A DNA stretch of 64,000 bases, from positions 62,001 through 126,000 of the forward strand of contig JADIYA010000001.1 in the NCBI GenBank assembly GCA_016705545.1. Reading direction: 5' to 3'. How positions within the stretch are numbered: the first letter of the stretch is position 1; every line of letters starts with the position of its first letter. The DNA comes from Flavobacteriales bacterium. Its GTDB lineage: Bacteria > Bacteroidota > Bacteroidia > Flavobacteriales_F > PHOS-HE28. The notes beneath the pieces are model-generated. The model saw only the letters and a program-made list of their open reading frames with translations. It made no database searches and was not told the DNA's origin. A program made the position numbers and the translations under genes. Below are positions 1 through 10,856 of the stretch, piece by piece.

Positions 1-209
<209 letters not shown>

Positions 210-229
210 TCAGTTGCTCACCGGATGGA

Positions 230-3200
230 TCACTCGAGTGACACGTTCAGTGCCAGGCCACGGAGTTCGTGGAGCAGCACGTTGAACGATTCCGGGATGC
301 CCGGCGTGGGCAGGGGCTCGCCCTTCACGATGGCCTCGTAGGCCTTGGCGCGGCCCATCACGTCATCGCTCTTCACGGTGAGGATCTCCTGCAGGATATT
401 GGCCGCACCGAAGGCCTCCAGTGCCCACACTTCCATTTCACCGAAGCGCTGGCCACCGAACTGGGCCTTACCGCCCAGCGGCTGCTGCGTGATGAGGCTG
501 TATGGTCCGATGGAACGAGCGTGCATCTTGTCATCGACCATGTGCGCGAGCTTGATCATGTAGATCACGCCCACGGTGGCCGGCTGATCGAAGCGCATGC
601 CGGTGCCGCCATCGGTGAGATAGGCCTTGCCGCTTCGCGGCAGACCGGCCTCATCGGTTTCGGCGTTGATCTGATCGATGGTGGCGCCATCGAAGATCGG
701 CGTGGCGTATTTACGGCCCAGCTTCTTGCCGGCCCAGCCCAGCACGGTCTCGTAGATCTGCCCCAGGTTCATGCGGCTCGGCACGCCCAACGGGTTCAGG
801 ACGATATCCACCGGGGTGCCATCCTCGAGGAAGGGCATGTCGGCATCGCGGACAATCTTGGCCACGATGCCCTTGTTGCCGTGACGACCGGCCATCTTAT
901 CGCCCACGGTGAGCTTGCGCTTGGCAGCCACGTACACCTTGGCCAGCTTCACGATACCGGCTGGCAACTCGTCGCCGATGCTCACCTGGAATTTCTTCCG
1001 CTTGTAGGCACCGCTGATGTCGCTGTAGCGGATGTTGTAGTTGTGGATGAGCTGGCGCACCAGTTCGTTCACCTTCTTCTCAGCGGTCCAATCGGTGGGG
1101 TCCACGGTGATGAAGTCGATGGCCTGGAGCACTTTGGGGCTGAACTTGGTGCCCTTCTTGACCTGCTCTTCCTTGTACTTGTTGAAGACACCATTGCTGG
1201 CCTGGCCGCCCACCAGTTGCATCAGCTTGTCCATGAGCAGGTTCTTCAGGCCACCGAGCTCCTTGTCCTGCTCCTTGTCGATCTGGTCCAGGATGCCCTT
1301 CTCGTTGGCCTTGGCCTTCTTGTCCTTCATGGCACGGCTGAAGAGGCGCTTGTCGATGACCACGCCCTTGGTGCTGGGAGGCGCCTTCATGCTGGCATCC
1401 TTCACATCGCCGGCCTTGTCGCCGAAGATGGCGCGGAGCAGTTTCTCCTCGGGGCTCGGGTCGGTCTCGCCTTTCGGCGTGATCTTGCCGATGAGGATAT
1501 CGCCCTCCTTGATCTCAGCACCGATGCGGATCAGGCCGTTCTCGTCGAGGTCCTTGGTGGCCTCTTCTGAAACGTTGGGGATATCGCTGGTGAGCTCTTC
1601 GAGGCCGCGCTTGGTATCGCGCACCTCCATGATGTACTCATCGATGTGGATGGAGGTGAAGATGTCCTCGGAGGCGACGCGCTCACTGATCACGATGGCA
1701 TCCTCGAAGTTGTAGCCCTTCCAAGGCATGAAGGCCACCTGCAGGTTGCGGCCGATGGCCAGTTCCCCGTCCTGGGTGCCATATCCTTCGCAGAGCGGCT
1801 GTCCCTTGGTCACCTTCTCGCCCTTGCGCACCGTGGGGCGCAGGTTCATGCAGGTGCTCTGGTTGGTCTTCAGGAACTTGGTGAGCTTGTACTCCTTCTC
1901 ATCGCCCTCGAAGCTCACGATGCGCTCCTCATCGCTGCGCTTGTAGTCGATCACGATGCGGTCGCTGTCCACATGCTTCACCACGCCTTCGCCTTCGGCG
2001 GTCAGCAGCACACGGCTGTCGCGGGCAACGAGTTCTTCCAGGCCGGTTCCCACGATCGGGGCTTCGGGCCGCAGCAGCGGCACGGCCTGACGCATCATGT
2101 TCGAGCCCATCAGCGCACGGTTGGCGTCGTTGTGCTCCAGGAAGGGGATCAACGAAGCCGCGATCGAAGCGATCTGGTTCGGCGCCACGTCCATCAAGTG
2201 CAGCTCCTTCGGCTCCACCACCGGGAAGTCGCCCATCAAACGTGCTTTCACCCGCGTGGTGGTGAACTCGCCCTTGTCGTTCACCTTGGCGTTGGCCTGT
2301 GCGATCATGAGGTTGTCCTCCTCCTCGGCGCTCAGGTAGGTCACCTCGGCCTTCATGTCCACCTTGCCGTCCTTAACCGTGCGGTAAGGGGTCTCGATGA
2401 AGCCCAGGCTGTTGATCTTGCTGTACACACAGAGCGAGCTGATCAGACCGATGTTCGGTCCTTCAGGGGTCTCGATGGTGCAAAGGCGGCCGTAGTGGGT
2501 GTAGTGCACGTCGCGCACCTCGAAGCCTGCGCGCTCGCGGCTCAGACCACCGGGTCCAAGTGCCGACATGCGGCGCTTGTGGGTGATCTCGCTGAGCGGG
2601 TTGGTCTGGTCCATGAACTGGCTCAACTGGTTCGTTCCGAAGAACGAGTTGATCACCGAGCTCAGGGTCTTGGCATTGATCAGGTCGGTAGGCGTGAACA
2701 CCTCGTTGTCGCGCACGTTCATGCGCTCGCGGATGGTGCGGGCCATACGGGCCAGGCCCACGCCGAACTGCGCGTGCAGCTGCTCGCCCACGGTGCGCAC
2801 CCGACGGTTGCTCAAGTGGTCGATGTCGTCCACATCGGCCTTGGAGTTCACCAGCTCGATCAGGTACTTGATGATGAAGATGATGTCCTCCTTGGTGAGC
2901 ACGCGCACGCTGAGCTCGCTCTGCAATCCCAGCTTCTTGTTGATGCGATAGCGGCCCACCTCGCCGAGGTCATAGCGCTGCTCGCTGAAGAAGAGCTTGT
3001 CGATCACGCCTCGCGCCGTTTCCAGATCGGGTGGCTCGGCATTGCGCAATTGGCGATAGATCACCTCGACGGCTTCCTTCTCGGAGTTCGAGGTATCCTT
3101 CTGCAGGGTGTTGTAGATGAGCGCGTAGTCGGCCGCATTGATGCCCAGCTTGTGCAGGATCATGGTCTTGGCACCGCTCTCCACGATCTGGTCCACATGG

Positions 3201-4048
3201 TGCTCCTCGATCACGGTCTCGCGGTCGATGAGCACCTCGTTCCGCTCGATGCTCACCACCTCACCGGTGTCCTCATCCACGAAGTCCTCCACCCAGGTCT
3301 TCAGCACGCGGGCTGCGAGCTTGCGACCCACGGCCTCCTTCATGTGCGCCTTGGTTACCTTGATCTCATCGGCCAGGCCGAAGATCTCCAGGATCTGCTT
3401 ATCGCTTTCGAACCCGATGGCACGCAACAGCGTGGTCACCGGCAGTTTCTTCTTACGGTCGATGTAGGCGTACATCACCCCGTTGATGTCCGTGGCGAAT
3501 TCGATCCACGAACCCTTGAACGGGATGACACGGGCGCTATACAACTTGGTGCCGTTGGCGTGGCGGCTCTGGCCGAAGAACACGCCGGGGCTGCGGTGCA
3601 GCTGGCTCACCACCACGCGCTCAGCGCCGTTCACCACGAACGAGCCGCGCGGGGTCATGTAGGGGATCTGCCCCAGGTACACGTCCTGCACGATGGTCTC
3701 GAAGTCCTCGTGCTCGGGATCGGTGCAGTAGAGTTTCAGCTTGGCCTTGAGGGGCACGCTGTAGGTGAGGCCACGCTCGATGCACTCATCGATGCTGTAG
3801 CGGGGGGGGTCGATGAAATAGTCGAGGAACTCCAGCACGAACTGGTTGCGCGTGTCGGTGATGGGGAAGTTCTCGGAGAACACCTTGAAGAGACCTTCCT
3901 GCTCGCGGTGCTCGGGGAGGGTCTCGATCTGGAAGAACTCCTCGAAGCTCTTCAGCTGGATGTCGAGGAAATCGGGATAATCGATCGATAGGGCGCTGGA
4001 GCCGAAATCGATGCGCTTGCTTTTCTTGGTGGTCTTCGCCTGGGCCAT
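230..4048 (-). CDS. rpoB: DNA-directed RNA polymerase subunit beta
   Basis: The 1272-residue protein has the full length usual for Bacteroidota RpoB and is collinear with the family from the N-terminal [15 protein letters not shown] motif to the C-terminal hybrid-binding motifs ([37 protein letters not shown]). The rifampicin pocket near residues 472-502 is of the sensitive type, with Asp480, His490 and Ser495 at the positions matching E. coli 516, 526 and 531. RpoB forms one side of the active-centre cleft of cytoplasmic RNA polymerase. It lies between rplL and rpoC as in most bacteria. A strong hairpin lies in the 185-base gap before it. Long open frames on the opposite strand are codon-bias shadows. 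Confidence 0.99.
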   Translation of the reverse strand: MAQAKTTKKSKRIDFGSSALSIDYPDFLDIQLKSFEEFFQIETLPEHREQEGLFKVFSENFPITDTRNQFVLEFLDYFIDPPRYSIDECIERGLTYSVPLKAKLKLYCTDPEHEDFETIVQDVYLGQIPYMTPRGSFVVNGAERVVVSQLHRSPGVFFGQSRHANGTKLYSARVIPFKGSWIEFATDINGVMYAYIDRKKKLPVTTLLRAIGFESDKQILEIFGLADEIKVTKAHMKEAVGRKLAARVLKTWVEDFVDEDTGEVVSIERNEVLIDRETVIEEHHVDQIVESGAKTMILHKLGINAADYALIYNTLQKDTSNSEKEAVEVIYRQLRNAEPPDLETARGVIDKLFFSEQRYDLGEVGRYRINKKLGLQSELSVRVLTKEDIIFIIKYLIELVNSKADVDDIDHLSNRRVRTVGEQLHAQFGVGLARMARTIRERMNVRDNEVFTPTDLINAKTLSSVINSFFGTNQLSQFMDQTNPLSEITHKRRMSALGPGGLSRERAGFEVRDVHYTHYGRLCTIETPEGPNIGLISSLCVYSKINSLGFIETPYRTVKDGKVDMKAEVTYLSAEEEDNLMIAQANAKVNDKGEFTTTRVKARLMGDFPVVEPKELHLMDVAPNQIASIAASLIPFLEHNDANRALMGSNMMRQAVPLLRPEAPIVGTGLEELVARDSRVLLTAEGEGVVKHVDSDRIVIDYKRSDEERIVSFEGDEKEYKLTKFLKTNQSTCMNLRPTVRKGEKVTKGQPLCEGYGTQDGELAIGRNLQVAFMPWKGYNFEDAIVISERVASEDIFTSIHIDEYIMEVRDTKRGLEELTSDIPNVSEEATKDLDENGLIRIGAEIKEGDILIGKITPKGETDPSPEEKLLRAIFGDKAGDVKDASMKAPPSTKGVVIDKRLFSRAMKDKKAKANEKGILDQIDKEQDKELGGLKNLLMDKLMQLVGGQASNGVFNKYKEEQVKKGTKFSPKVLQAIDFITVDPTDWTAEKKVNELVRQLIHNYNIRYSDISGAYKRKKFQVSIGDELPAGIVKLAKVYVAAKRKLTVGDKMAGRHGNKGIVAKIVRDADMPFLEDGTPVDIVLNPLGVPSRMNLGQIYETVLGWAGKKLGRKYATPIFDGATIDQINAETDEAGLPRSGKAYLTDGGTGMRFDQPATVGVIYMIKLAHMVDDKMHARSIGPYSLITQQPLGGKAQFGGQRFGEMEVWALEAFGAANILQEILTVKSDDVMGRAKAYEAIVKGEPLPTPGIPESFNVLLHELRGLALNVSLE

Positions 4049-4162
4049 GTGGGGTGATCGGGGAATGGAAGACGTGCGTTTCGTTGATCCTCATTGATGC
4101 TGGCCGAACCGCGCTGGATCTGGGCGCGGGCGGCGGCGGCGGAGCGCCGTAAACGGCACGGG

Positions 4163-4215
4163 ATCACAGCACCGCGGGGAAGGTCCCTTGCGGGACCTTC
4201 CCACGCCGCTGTGAT
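4163..4215 (-). promoter_or_regulatory. Two-tier hairpin in the rplL-rpoB spacer (possible attenuator or processing site)
   Basis: An 11-bp perfect inner stem (arms 4177-4187 and 4192-4202, four-base loop) is nested inside an 8-bp perfect outer stem (arms 4163-4170 and 4208-4215). It lies in the spacer between rplL and rpoB and is read on the minus strand. There is no run of U after the stem, so it is not a standard intrinsic terminator. In E. coli this same spacer carries an attenuator and an RNase III cleavage site that lower rpoB output relative to the ribosomal proteins. A similar role here is inferred from position and fold only. Confidence 0.6.
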
Positions 4216-4233
4216 GCGGAAAGGTTGAGATTC

Positions 4234-4611
4234 TTACTTAACCTCAACTTCGGCGCCGGCTTCCGTGAGTTGCTGCTTCAGGCTCTCGGCGTCCGCCTTG
4301 GACACGCCTTCCTTCAGCGGCTTGGGAGCGCCGTCCACCAAGTCCTTGGCCTCTTTCAGGCCCAAGCCGGTGAGCTCCTTCACGAGCTTCACCACGGCCA
4401 GCTTGTTCTGGCCACCGGCCTTCAGGATCACGTCGAAGCTGGTCTTCTCTTCAGCGGCTGCGGCACCACCAGCGGCCGGTCCAGCAGCCACGGCTACAGC
4501 GGCAGCTGCCGGTTCGATCTTGTATTCGTCCTTCAGGTATGTGGCGAGTTCGCTCACCTCTTTCACGGTGAGGCTCACGAGCTGGTCGCCTAGGGATTTG
4601 ATGTCTGCCAT
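4234..4611 (-). CDS. rplL: 50S ribosomal protein L7/L12
   Basis: The 125-residue acidic protein shows the L12 layout. An N-terminal dimerisation helix ([19 protein letters not shown]) is followed by an Ala/Gly-rich hinge at about residues 34-54, then the C-terminal factor-binding domain with [19 protein letters not shown] and [16 protein letters not shown]. It forms the mobile ribosomal stalk that recruits EF-Tu, EF-G and initiation factor 2. It follows rplJ by 59 bases, and its product binds L10, so stoichiometry is probably set by translational coupling or by multiple initiation on this cistron. The stop is followed by the hairpin spacer before rpoB. Confidence 0.99.
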   Translation of the reverse strand: MADIKSLGDQLVSLTVKEVSELATYLKDEYKIEPAAAAVAVAAGPAAGGAAAAEEKTSFDVILKAGGQNKLAVVKLVKELTGLGLKEAKDLVDGAPKPLKEGVSKADAESLKQQLTEAGAEVEVK

Positions 4612-4670
4612 CTTTCGGGGGTTGTTACGGTTGAGGAAGCGGATGTGCGTAACGCGTTGGGCCGGTATTC

Positions 4671-5204
4671 TTATGCCTGGGCGCGATCTTCGAGTGCCTT
4701 CACCAAGCCGGCGATCTTCTGGCCACCGCTGCCCTGCAGGCCGCCGATGACGTTCTTGATCGGGCTCTGGAGCAGAGCGATGATGTCTCCGATGAGCTCC
4801 TCCTTGCCCTTGAGCTTGGAAAGCACGGCCACTTGGTCATCACCGATGAACACGGCCTCATCGATCCATGCGCTCTTCAAGGCGGGCTTGGTGCCCTTCT
4901 TGCGGAAATCCTGGATCATCTTGGCCGGGGCGTTCCCCTTCTCGGCGAACATGATCGCGGTCTGTCCGGTGAGGGTGGGGAACAAGGCGCTGTAGTCCTT
5001 GTCCTCGATACGCTCCATCGCCTTGCGCAGCAGGGTGTTCTTCACCACCTTCATGCGGATGCCCTGCGTATGGCAGGCGCGTCGCAATTGGCTGGTGGTC
5101 TCGGCGTTCAGGGCGCTGGCGTCGGTCAGGTACAGCACGTTTGTGGCCTTGATCTCGGTCACGAGCTCAGCGATGGCCTCGTCTTTCTGGATGCGGGTTG
5201 CCAT
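4671..5204 (-). CDS. rplJ: 50S ribosomal protein L10
   Basis: The 177-residue protein matches L10 across its length: the N-terminal rRNA-binding domain includes [17 protein letters not shown] and [15 protein letters not shown], and the C-terminal helix that binds L12 dimers ends the protein. L10 anchors the L12 stalk on the 50S subunit and in many bacteria represses its own rplJ-rplL message. The start ATG lies 13 bases after the rplA stop, so the genes are tightly linked. No separate leader hairpin could be recognised between rplA and rplJ. Confidence 0.99.
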   Translation of the reverse strand: MATRIQKDEAIAELVTEIKATNVLYLTDASALNAETTSQLRRACHTQGIRMKVVKNTLLRKAMERIEDKDYSALFPTLTGQTAIMFAEKGNAPAKMIQDFRKKGTKPALKSAWIDEAVFIGDDQVAVLSKLKGKEELIGDIIALLQSPIKNVIGGLQGSGGQKIAGLVKALEDRAQA

Positions 5205-5217
5205 GGTCGTTCAGGGA

Positions 5218-5917
5218 TTAAGCCACTTGGACGGTTCGTGTATCCACCTTCACGCCTGGGCTCATGGTGCTGCTCACGGTGATGCTCTTGATGTAGGCGC
5301 CCTTGGCGGTGCTGGGCTTCAGCTTCACCAGGGTCTGCAACAGCTCGTGGGCGTTCTCGCTGAGCTTGGCGGCATCGAAGGAGGCCTTGCCGATCACCGC
5401 GTGGATGATCCCGGCCTTGTCCACCTTGAAATCGATCTTGCCGGCCTTCACCTCCTTCACCGCCTTGGCCACATCCATGGTCACGGTACCGGTCTTGGGG
5501 TTGGGCATCAGGCCGCGGGGACCGAGCACACGGCCCAGCGCACCCACCTTGGCCATCACGGCAGGTGTGCAGATGATCACATCCACAGCGGTCCAACCGC
5601 CTTTGATCTTCTCCATGTAATCATCCAGGCCAGCCATATCCGCGCCGGCAGCGAGGGCTTCCTCGCACTTGGCAGGATCAGCCAGCACGAGCACGTTCAC
5701 GGTACGGCCGGTGCCATGTGGCAGGCTCACGGTTCCGCGCACCATTTCGGTGCTCTTCTTGGGGTCCACGCCCAAACGCACCGCGATATCCACGGTGGCG
5801 TCGAACTTGGTGGTGCTCACTTGCTTCACGATCTGCGTGGCCTCATTGAGGCTGTAGATCTTCGCGGTGTCGAATTTCGACAATGCCGCCTTGCGCTTCT
5901 TGGTCAGGGTTGCTCAT
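5218..5917 (-). CDS. rplA: 50S ribosomal protein L1 (one-base insertion just after the start)
   Basis: The frame from about 5905 down encodes a normal L1, including [15 protein letters not shown] and [20 protein letters not shown]1 binds 23S rRNA near the E site and helps move deacylated tRNA. The expected N-terminus ([13 protein letters not shown]...) is in frame with the body, but the ATG at 5915-5917 is out of frame by one base, so an extra base lies at about 5909-5914. Removing it gives 232 residues, the usual L1 length. Without correction the only in-frame start is a TTG at 5881-5883, which would cut off the conserved N-terminal helix. The ATG overlaps the probable rplK stop as ATGA. Confidence 0.93.
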
Positions 5918-6364
5918 GGCGCTGTTTCGAAGGGTTTTCGCCAGTGACCGTGACGCCCATGCTCCGGGCCGTACCGGCCACCATGCTCATGGCGCTTTCG
6001 ATGGTGAAGCAGTTCAGGTCGGGCATCTTGTCCTCGGCGATGGCCTTCACCTGGTCCCAGGTGATGCTGCCCACCTTCTTGCTGTCTGGGGCACGCCGCT
6101 ACCGCCTTGGATCTTGGCAGCATCAATGATCTGCACGGCTGCGGGCGGGGTCTTGATGATGAAGTCGAAGGACTTGTCGGCGTATACCGTGATCACCACG
6201 GGCAGCACCTTGCCGGCCTTGTCCTGCGTGCGTGCATTGAACTGCTTGCAGAACTCCATGATGTTCACGCCCTTGGCGCCGAGCGCTGGGCCGATGGGGG
6301 GCGACGGGTTGGCCGCTCCCCCCTTTACTTGCAGCTTGATCAGCGCTGCGATCTCCTTTGCCAT
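5914..6364 (-). CDS. rplK: 50S ribosomal protein L11 (two apparent one-base deletions)
   Basis: The N-terminal 90 residues are clear L11 ([20 protein letters not shown], then [18 protein letters not shown]). The frame breaks near 6087-6091, at a run of four G, and resumes in another frame with [20 protein letters not shown] and [17 protein letters not shown], the conserved rRNA-binding C-terminal domain. A second break at the TTTT run 5935-5938 would restore an ending GEKPFETAP with a stop overlapping the rplA ATG. With both bases restored the protein is 150 residues, close to the family norm. If the second correction is wrong, the frame ends at 5904. L11 forms the GTPase-associated centre with 23S rRNA. 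Confidence 0.93.
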
Positions 6365-6457
6365 TGTTCTTGGTTTGTGTCCTGTTGGCGCTTTCCTCTC
6401 GGTCGGCTCGGACGGGTTTGCTTTCGTTGGGGCGTGAAACTCGGCGCCCTTACCTTG

Positions 6458-7014
6458 TCAGACTTCCTTTTCCACTTGCATGAAGCTCAGTTCGAGCGGG
6501 GTCTTCCTTCCGAAGATCTTCACCATCACCTTCAGCTTCTTCTTCTCCTCATTGATCTCCTCGATCACGCCGTTGAAGCCATTGAAAGGCCCATCGATCA
6601 CCTTCACGCCCTCACCCACGTGGTAGGGGTTCACGCTGGTGGCCTCCGCCCTCGGCCAACTCATCCACCGTACCGAGGATGCGGTTCACTTCGCTCTGGC
6701 GCAAGGGGACCGGGTCTCCCCCTTTCTCTGCTCCAAGGAACCCGATCACGTTGGGCAGGTTCTTGATGCTGTGGGCGATCTCGCCGGTGAGATCGGCCTC
6801 CATCAGCACATAACCGGGGAAGAAGTTGCGCTCCTTGCTCACCTTCTTGCCTTCGCGGATCTGGTAGAACTTCTCCATGGGGATGAGCACCTGCGCGATG
6901 CGGTCCCATGCCCTTGGAGCGTCCCACTTCCATGTCAATGAGCTCCTTCACCTTCTTCTCCTTGCCGGAGATGGCCCGCACCACGTACCACTTCTTTGTG
7001 ATCGCCTCAGCCAT
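6458..7014 (-). CDS. nusG: Transcription termination/antitermination protein NusG (two one-base insertions)
   Basis: Three frames together spell one NusG. The N-terminal NGN domain is [19 protein letters not shown] followed by [32 protein letters not shown] and [14 protein letters not shown]. The C-terminal KOW domain is [19 protein letters not shown], ending [19 protein letters not shown]. Extra G bases near 6905-6907 and 6646-6647 break the frame. Deleting one at each point gives 184 residues, within one residue of the family norm and with no alignment gaps. NusG links RNA polymerase with Rho and the ribosome. Three bases separate it from secE, the usual secE-nusG pair. Confidence 0.94.
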
Positions 7015-7017
7015 GGC

Positions 7018-7254
7018 CTAGGATGCGAGGAATTTGTAGATGAAGCCGAGCATCCCCTTCCAGAAGCCCGTGTCGCTCGCGCCCATGTTCTGAGCGCCGA
7101 ACACGAAATCCATGAGGAAGATGATGAGCGAAAGGAGGAGCGCGGAAACGAGCACGACGATGGCACTGCCCTGGAGTTCCTTCCAGGTGGGCCAGCTCAC
7201 CTTGTTCATGAGCTCGTTGTAGCTCTCGCTCAGGTATGTCTTGAAGCTTGCCAT
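7018..7254 (-). CDS. secE: Preprotein translocase subunit SecE
   Basis: The 78-residue protein is the short, single-span form of SecE. A conserved amphipathic segment (ESYNELMNKVSWPTWKELQ) precedes one strong membrane helix at about residues 30-53 (SAIVVLVSALLLSLIIFLMD). The VSWPT motif is diagnostic. SecE clamps the SecY channel in the inner membrane. The gene lies between tRNA-Trp and nusG, the standard arrangement in Bacteroidota. Confidence 0.97.
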   Translation of the reverse strand: MASFKTYLSESYNELMNKVSWPTWKELQGSAIVVLVSALLLSLIIFLMDFVFGAQNMGASDTGFWKGMLGFIYKFLAS

Positions 7255-7277
7255 CGGAGGTTGTGGTTCGGCTTGGG

Positions 7278-7350
7278 CACGGGTGGCAGGAATCGAACCC
7301 GCAGCCTAAGGTTTTGGAGACCTTCGCTCTACCAATTGAGCTACACCCGT
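7278..7350 (-). tRNA. tRNA-Trp (anticodon CCA)
   Basis: A 73-base cloverleaf can be folded on the minus strand. The acceptor arms are 7344-7350 and 7279-7285 and pair over 7 bp, with a D-arm AGCTCAATTGGTAGAGC and a T-arm GGGTTCGATTCC. The seven-base anticodon loop carries CCA, giving tryptophan. The discriminator is G and the 3' CCA is not encoded (the genome has CCC). It lies between tuf and secE, as commonly seen in this phylum, and is probably processed out of the tuf-secE transcript. Confidence 0.97.
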
Positions 7351-7381
7351 GTGTGAGGTCGCTTCGTTCATTTCGGCGGCG

Positions 7382-7411
7382 AAGGCCGGCCCGGTTGCCC
7401 GAGCCGGCCTT
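7382..7411 (-). terminator. Hairpin after tuf (possible partial terminator)
   Basis: A 9-bp GC-rich perfect inverted repeat (arms 7382-7390 and 7403-7411, 12-base loop) starts 20 bases after the tuf stop on the minus strand. Only a very short T tract follows, so it may attenuate transcription between the highly expressed tuf gene and tRNA-Trp/secE rather than stop it completely, or act as an RNA-end stabiliser. No separate promoter was seen for tRNA-Trp, which argues for some readthrough. Confidence 0.5.
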
Positions 7412-7430
7412 TCCACCTGGGGTTGCTTGC

Positions 7431-8618
<1,188 letters not shown>

Positions 8619-8729
8619 GGTCGTTCGGTCGTTGGGTTGTTCGTGTTCTGTCAGTCCTTTCGTTCTGCTGTACTGGCCATCCCGCGCGAGGGGTGTTTTC
8701 AATGCTGCTCTTCTGTTGCTCGCTGACGG

Positions 8730-8801
<72 letters not shown>

Positions 8802-8825
8802 CTGACTTCCTTCTTTCTTTGGTTG

Positions 8826-8898
8826 AGCGGGAGACGAGATTCGAACCCGCGACATTCAGCTTGGAAGGCTGATGCTCTACCAACTGAGCTACTCCCGC
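8826..8898 (-). tRNA. tRNA-Gly (anticodon TCC)
   Basis: The 73-base cloverleaf has acceptor arms at 8892-8898 and 8827-8833, a D-arm AGCTCAGTTGGTAGAGC, an anticodon stem CAGCC/GGCTG (with the plus-strand view reversed) around a loop containing TCC, and a T-arm GCGGGTTCGAATCTCGT. The discriminator is T and the 3' CCA is absent from the genome. It is the third tRNA of the cluster read on the minus strand. Confidence 0.97.
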
Positions 8899-8973
8899 GT
8901 GCATTCCGATTCTCTGCGGGGTTCCGGTCCGTAGGTGCCTGGAAGCGGCACCGGTGGCTCCGTGTGAAGTGGG

Positions 8974-9056
8974 TGGGGAGAGCAGGATTCGAACCTACGA
9001 AGCTGTGAAGCAGCAGATTTACAGTCTGCCCCCGTTGGCCACTTGGGTATCTCCCC
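8974..9056 (-). tRNA. tRNA-Tyr (anticodon GTA)
   Basis: This is a long, class II tRNA of 83 bases with an extra variable arm, as expected for bacterial tyrosine tRNA. Acceptor arms are at 9050-9056 and 8975-8981, the anticodon loop contains GTA, and the T-arm reads TAGGTTCGAATCCTG. The discriminator is A and the genome has CCC rather than CCA after it. Confidence 0.97.
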
Positions 9057-9071
9057 TATTCGGCATCACGG

Positions 9072-9144
9072 AGCCAATGGACGGATTCGAACCCCCGACC
9101 TGCTGATTACAAATCAGCTGCTCTACCAGCTGAGCTACATTGGC
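9072..9144 (-). tRNA. tRNA-Thr (anticodon TGT)
   Basis: The 73-base cloverleaf has acceptor arms at 9138-9144 and 9073-9079, a D-arm AGCTCAGCTGGTAGAGC, an anticodon stem CTGAT/ATCAG around a loop with TGT, and a T-arm GGGGGTTCGAATCCG. It is the first gene after the strong promoter at 9211-9241, so it heads the tRNA-tuf-secE-nusG-rpl-rpo transcript. CCA is not encoded. Confidence 0.97.
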
Positions 9145-9210
9145 CTGTACAACAAGGAAAAGAACGGTTCCTTTCCCGCCTCGTCACCACTAAGCTCCGA
9201 TTTGGGCGGG

Positions 9211-9241
9211 CAAATGTAGAAAAGAACCGCTCGCTCCCAAA
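9211..9241 (-). promoter_or_regulatory. Bacteroidota-type promoter of the tRNA-tuf operon
   Basis: On the minus strand a perfect -33 box TTTG (9238-9241) and a perfect -7 box TACATTTG (9211-9218) are separated by 19 bases. This matches the established Bacteroidota sigma consensus TTTG-N19/20-TAnnTTTG. The -7 box lies 66 bases before tRNA-Thr(TGT). It is the best candidate to drive the four tRNAs, tuf and the downstream secE-nusG-rpl genes. Confidence 0.85.
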
Positions 9242-9304
9242 CGATTCTCACGCTTTTGGCACGCGCCGTGATGCGCACGGTGCTTTCGCAGGGCCCAACA
9301 AGGG

Positions 9305-9598
9305 CTATTGGCGGTCCCGACTACGCAGGATTTGGCTGCGCAAGGCTTCGGTTACATCGATTGTGGCCTCCTCGAAGGTCTTGCCTTGTCGCTTGGCGAA
9401 GAAATCGTTCCCCGGCACTGCCAAGCGCACTTCCACCACTTTGTTCTGGCGCTCCTCCCCATCATGGTCCAGGCGCAGGAACACATCCGCAGAGTGGATG
9501 CCGTCGGTGAACTGGGTGAGTTTCAAGAGCTTTTCCCGGACATAATCGATGAGTTTGGAATCGGCGTCGAAATGGATGGACTGCACGTTGAGCTTCAT
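9305..9598 (-). CDS. hpf: Ribosome hibernation promoting factor (short HPF/YfiA family)
   Basis: From the ATG at 9596-9598 the product is 97 residues (MKLNVQSIHFDADSKLIDYV). The short HPF fold is recognisable by the early FDADSKLIDYVREKLLKL helix, then SADVFLRLDHD and the basic beta-strand region, ending DVTEALRSQILRSRDRQ. Upstream codons in frame belong to the end of xerC and the spacer, so they were excluded. Short HPF binds the 30S A/P site and stores ribosomes in slow growth. The gene follows xerC by 19 bases and is probably co-transcribed with rpsU and xerC. Confidence 0.93.
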   Translation of the reverse strand: MKLNVQSIHFDADSKLIDYVREKLLKLTQFTDGIHSADVFLRLDHDGEERQNKVVEVRLAVPGNDFFAKRQGKTFEEATIDVTEALRSQILRSRDRQ

Positions 9599-9617
9599 GT
9601 TCGCGAGTTCGGTTGGG

Positions 9618-10512
9618 TTATCCGGCCCTTCGCCCTCCGCGCGGATGCGCCTGAGCATGGGCCTTTTTGAGCTTTTCGGCGGTGTTATGGGTGTATACCT
9701 GAGTGGCGGCGAGCCCTGCGTGGCCCAGTATCTCTTTCACGGCATTGAGGTCGGCGCCATGGTCAAGCATGTGCGTGGCGAAGGTGTGTCGAAGCACATG
9801 GGGGCTCCGCTTCTGCTGGGTGGTGGCCTGCTCAAGGCGTTGCCTCACCAAGCGCTGCACACCACTGCGCGACAGCGGCTTGCCGTTGGGTTGCAAGAGC
9901 ATTGGTTTGTCCATGGCTGCAGTCCGGGATGTCCGTTGAGCGATGTGCCTGCGCACGCGGTCCGCCAGACCCGGGTGAATGGGCACGATTCGTTCCTTAT
10001 TGCGCTTGCCCAATAAGCGCAATGTCCCGGACCGCCCATCGAAATCACCCACTTTAAGTGCGATGAGTTCGGCAAGGCGCATGCCCGTTCCATAGAGCAG
10101 CTCAAGTACCAGCAATTCAAGCTCCTGCTTCGGCTCGTCGCTCGAGGCTCCCGATGCAAAGATCTTCGCCATTCGTCCCTCCTCGACGAATTCAGGCAGC
10201 CGCTTGGCCGTTTTGGGAGCGTCAATCAGGTCCGTCGGTGCCTCGGTCACCGCCCCAACTTGACGGGCGAAGCGATAGAAGCCTCGAACAGCGCTCAACC
10301 TGCGGTTCACGGTGCGCGCCGATTCACCGGCCTCCATGCGGGCCATCACCCAATACCTTAGGTGTTGGCCATCGGCCAGCCTCTAATTGCGCTATGCCGC
10401 TCTCGCCCAAATAGGCCATGAACAGGTCCAAGTCCGCCTTGTAGGCCGCTACGGTGTGCGGACTCGACCGACGTTCGTGAGCGAGGTGCTCCAAGTAACG
10501 GTTGATGAGCAT
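9618..10512 (-). CDS. xerC: Tyrosine recombinase XerC/XerD (one-base insertion)
   Basis: Two frames join near 10380-10381, where one extra G breaks the gene. Corrected, it is 297 residues from the ATG at 10510-10512 (MLINRYLEHLAHERRSSPHT), the normal XerC length. The N-terminal SAM-like core-binding domain is followed by the catalytic domain with all active-site residues visible: Arg in GTGMRLAEL, Lys in LGKRNKERIVP, His-x-x-Arg in HVLRHTFATH, His in LGHAGL and Tyr in QVYTH. It resolves chromosome dimers at dif. The rpsU-xerC-hpf order is typical of Bacteroidota chromosomes, so this is a housekeeping enzyme, not an integrase of a mobile element. XerC versus XerD cannot be settled here. Confidence 0.9.
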
Positions 10513-10595
10513 GCGGCGCAGGCGAAAGGTAAGCGCCTGGAAAGCCGAAGGCGGAAGAGCCATCGCCCTCCCGCCTTCAGAAAGTGGAAACAGGA

Positions 10596-10787
10596 TTACT
10601 CCTGATCGGTCTGCAGCTTGAGCTTGTAGGCGGCGCGGATGATTTCCTTGCGGCGCGCCACGGAAGGCTTGGTGAAGCTCTGGCGCTTGCGCAGCTTACG
10701 CATGGTACCAGTGCGCTCGAACTTCTTCTTGAACTTCTTGAGCGCCTTGTCGATGCTCTCGCCTTCCTTGACCGGGATGATCAGCAT
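10596..10787 (-). CDS. rpsU: 30S ribosomal protein S21
   Basis: The 63-residue, highly basic protein starts MLIIPVKEGESIDKALKKFK and contains RTGTMRKLRKRQSFTKPSVA, characteristic of Bacteroidota S21. S21 sits near the anti-Shine-Dalgarno end of 16S rRNA. In this phylum ribosomes largely ignore Shine-Dalgarno sequences, which fits the general lack of such sites before genes here. A perfect promoter lies 29 bases upstream, and xerC and hpf follow. Confidence 0.97.
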   Translation of the reverse strand: MLIIPVKEGESIDKALKKFKKKFERTGTMRKLRKRQSFTKPSVARRKEIIRAAYKLKLQTDQE

Positions 10788-10816
10788 GGTCGTGGTCCGT
10801 TTTTCAATCGGGGCGG

Positions 10817-10847
10817 CAAATATAGATGCGCAGTTCGAAGTCGCAAA
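10817..10847 (-). promoter_or_regulatory. Bacteroidota-type promoter of rpsU-xerC-hpf
   Basis: The minus strand carries a perfect -33 TTTG (10844-10847), 19 bases, and a perfect -7 TATATTTG (10817-10824). The geometry is identical to the promoter at 9211-9241. The -7 box ends 29 bases before the rpsU ATG. Confidence 0.88.
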
Positions 10848-10856
10848 CGATTTAGC

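Noticed and set aside
2551..2612. Rifampicin-resistance mutation in rpoB
   Set aside because: Asp480, His490 and Ser495 are the sensitive-type residues at the main resistance positions.
269..3991. Long plus-strand open frames (433 and 781 codons) opposite rpoB
   Set aside because: They are antisense to a complete conserved rpoB, consist of His/Leu/Val/Asp-rich sequence typical of codon-mirror frames in GC-rich DNA, and have no signal peptide or known domain.
5218..5883. Using the TTG at 5881-5883 as the true rplA start
   Set aside because: It would remove the conserved N-terminal helix [11 protein letters not shown], which is present just upstream in the same frame. A one-base insertion near the real ATG explains the data better.
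5904..7014. Programmed frameshifting in rplK, rplA and nusG
   Set aside because: No known programmed frameshift exists in these genes, no slippery heptamer with a downstream structure is seen, and similar one-base breaks occur in unrelated genes across the window.
9618..10512. Tyrosine recombinase next to tRNA genes as a sign of an integrated element
   Set aside because: The order rpsU-xerC-hpf-tRNA-tuf is a chromosomal housekeeping arrangement, all residues fit XerC/D, and no att repeats or phage genes accompany it.
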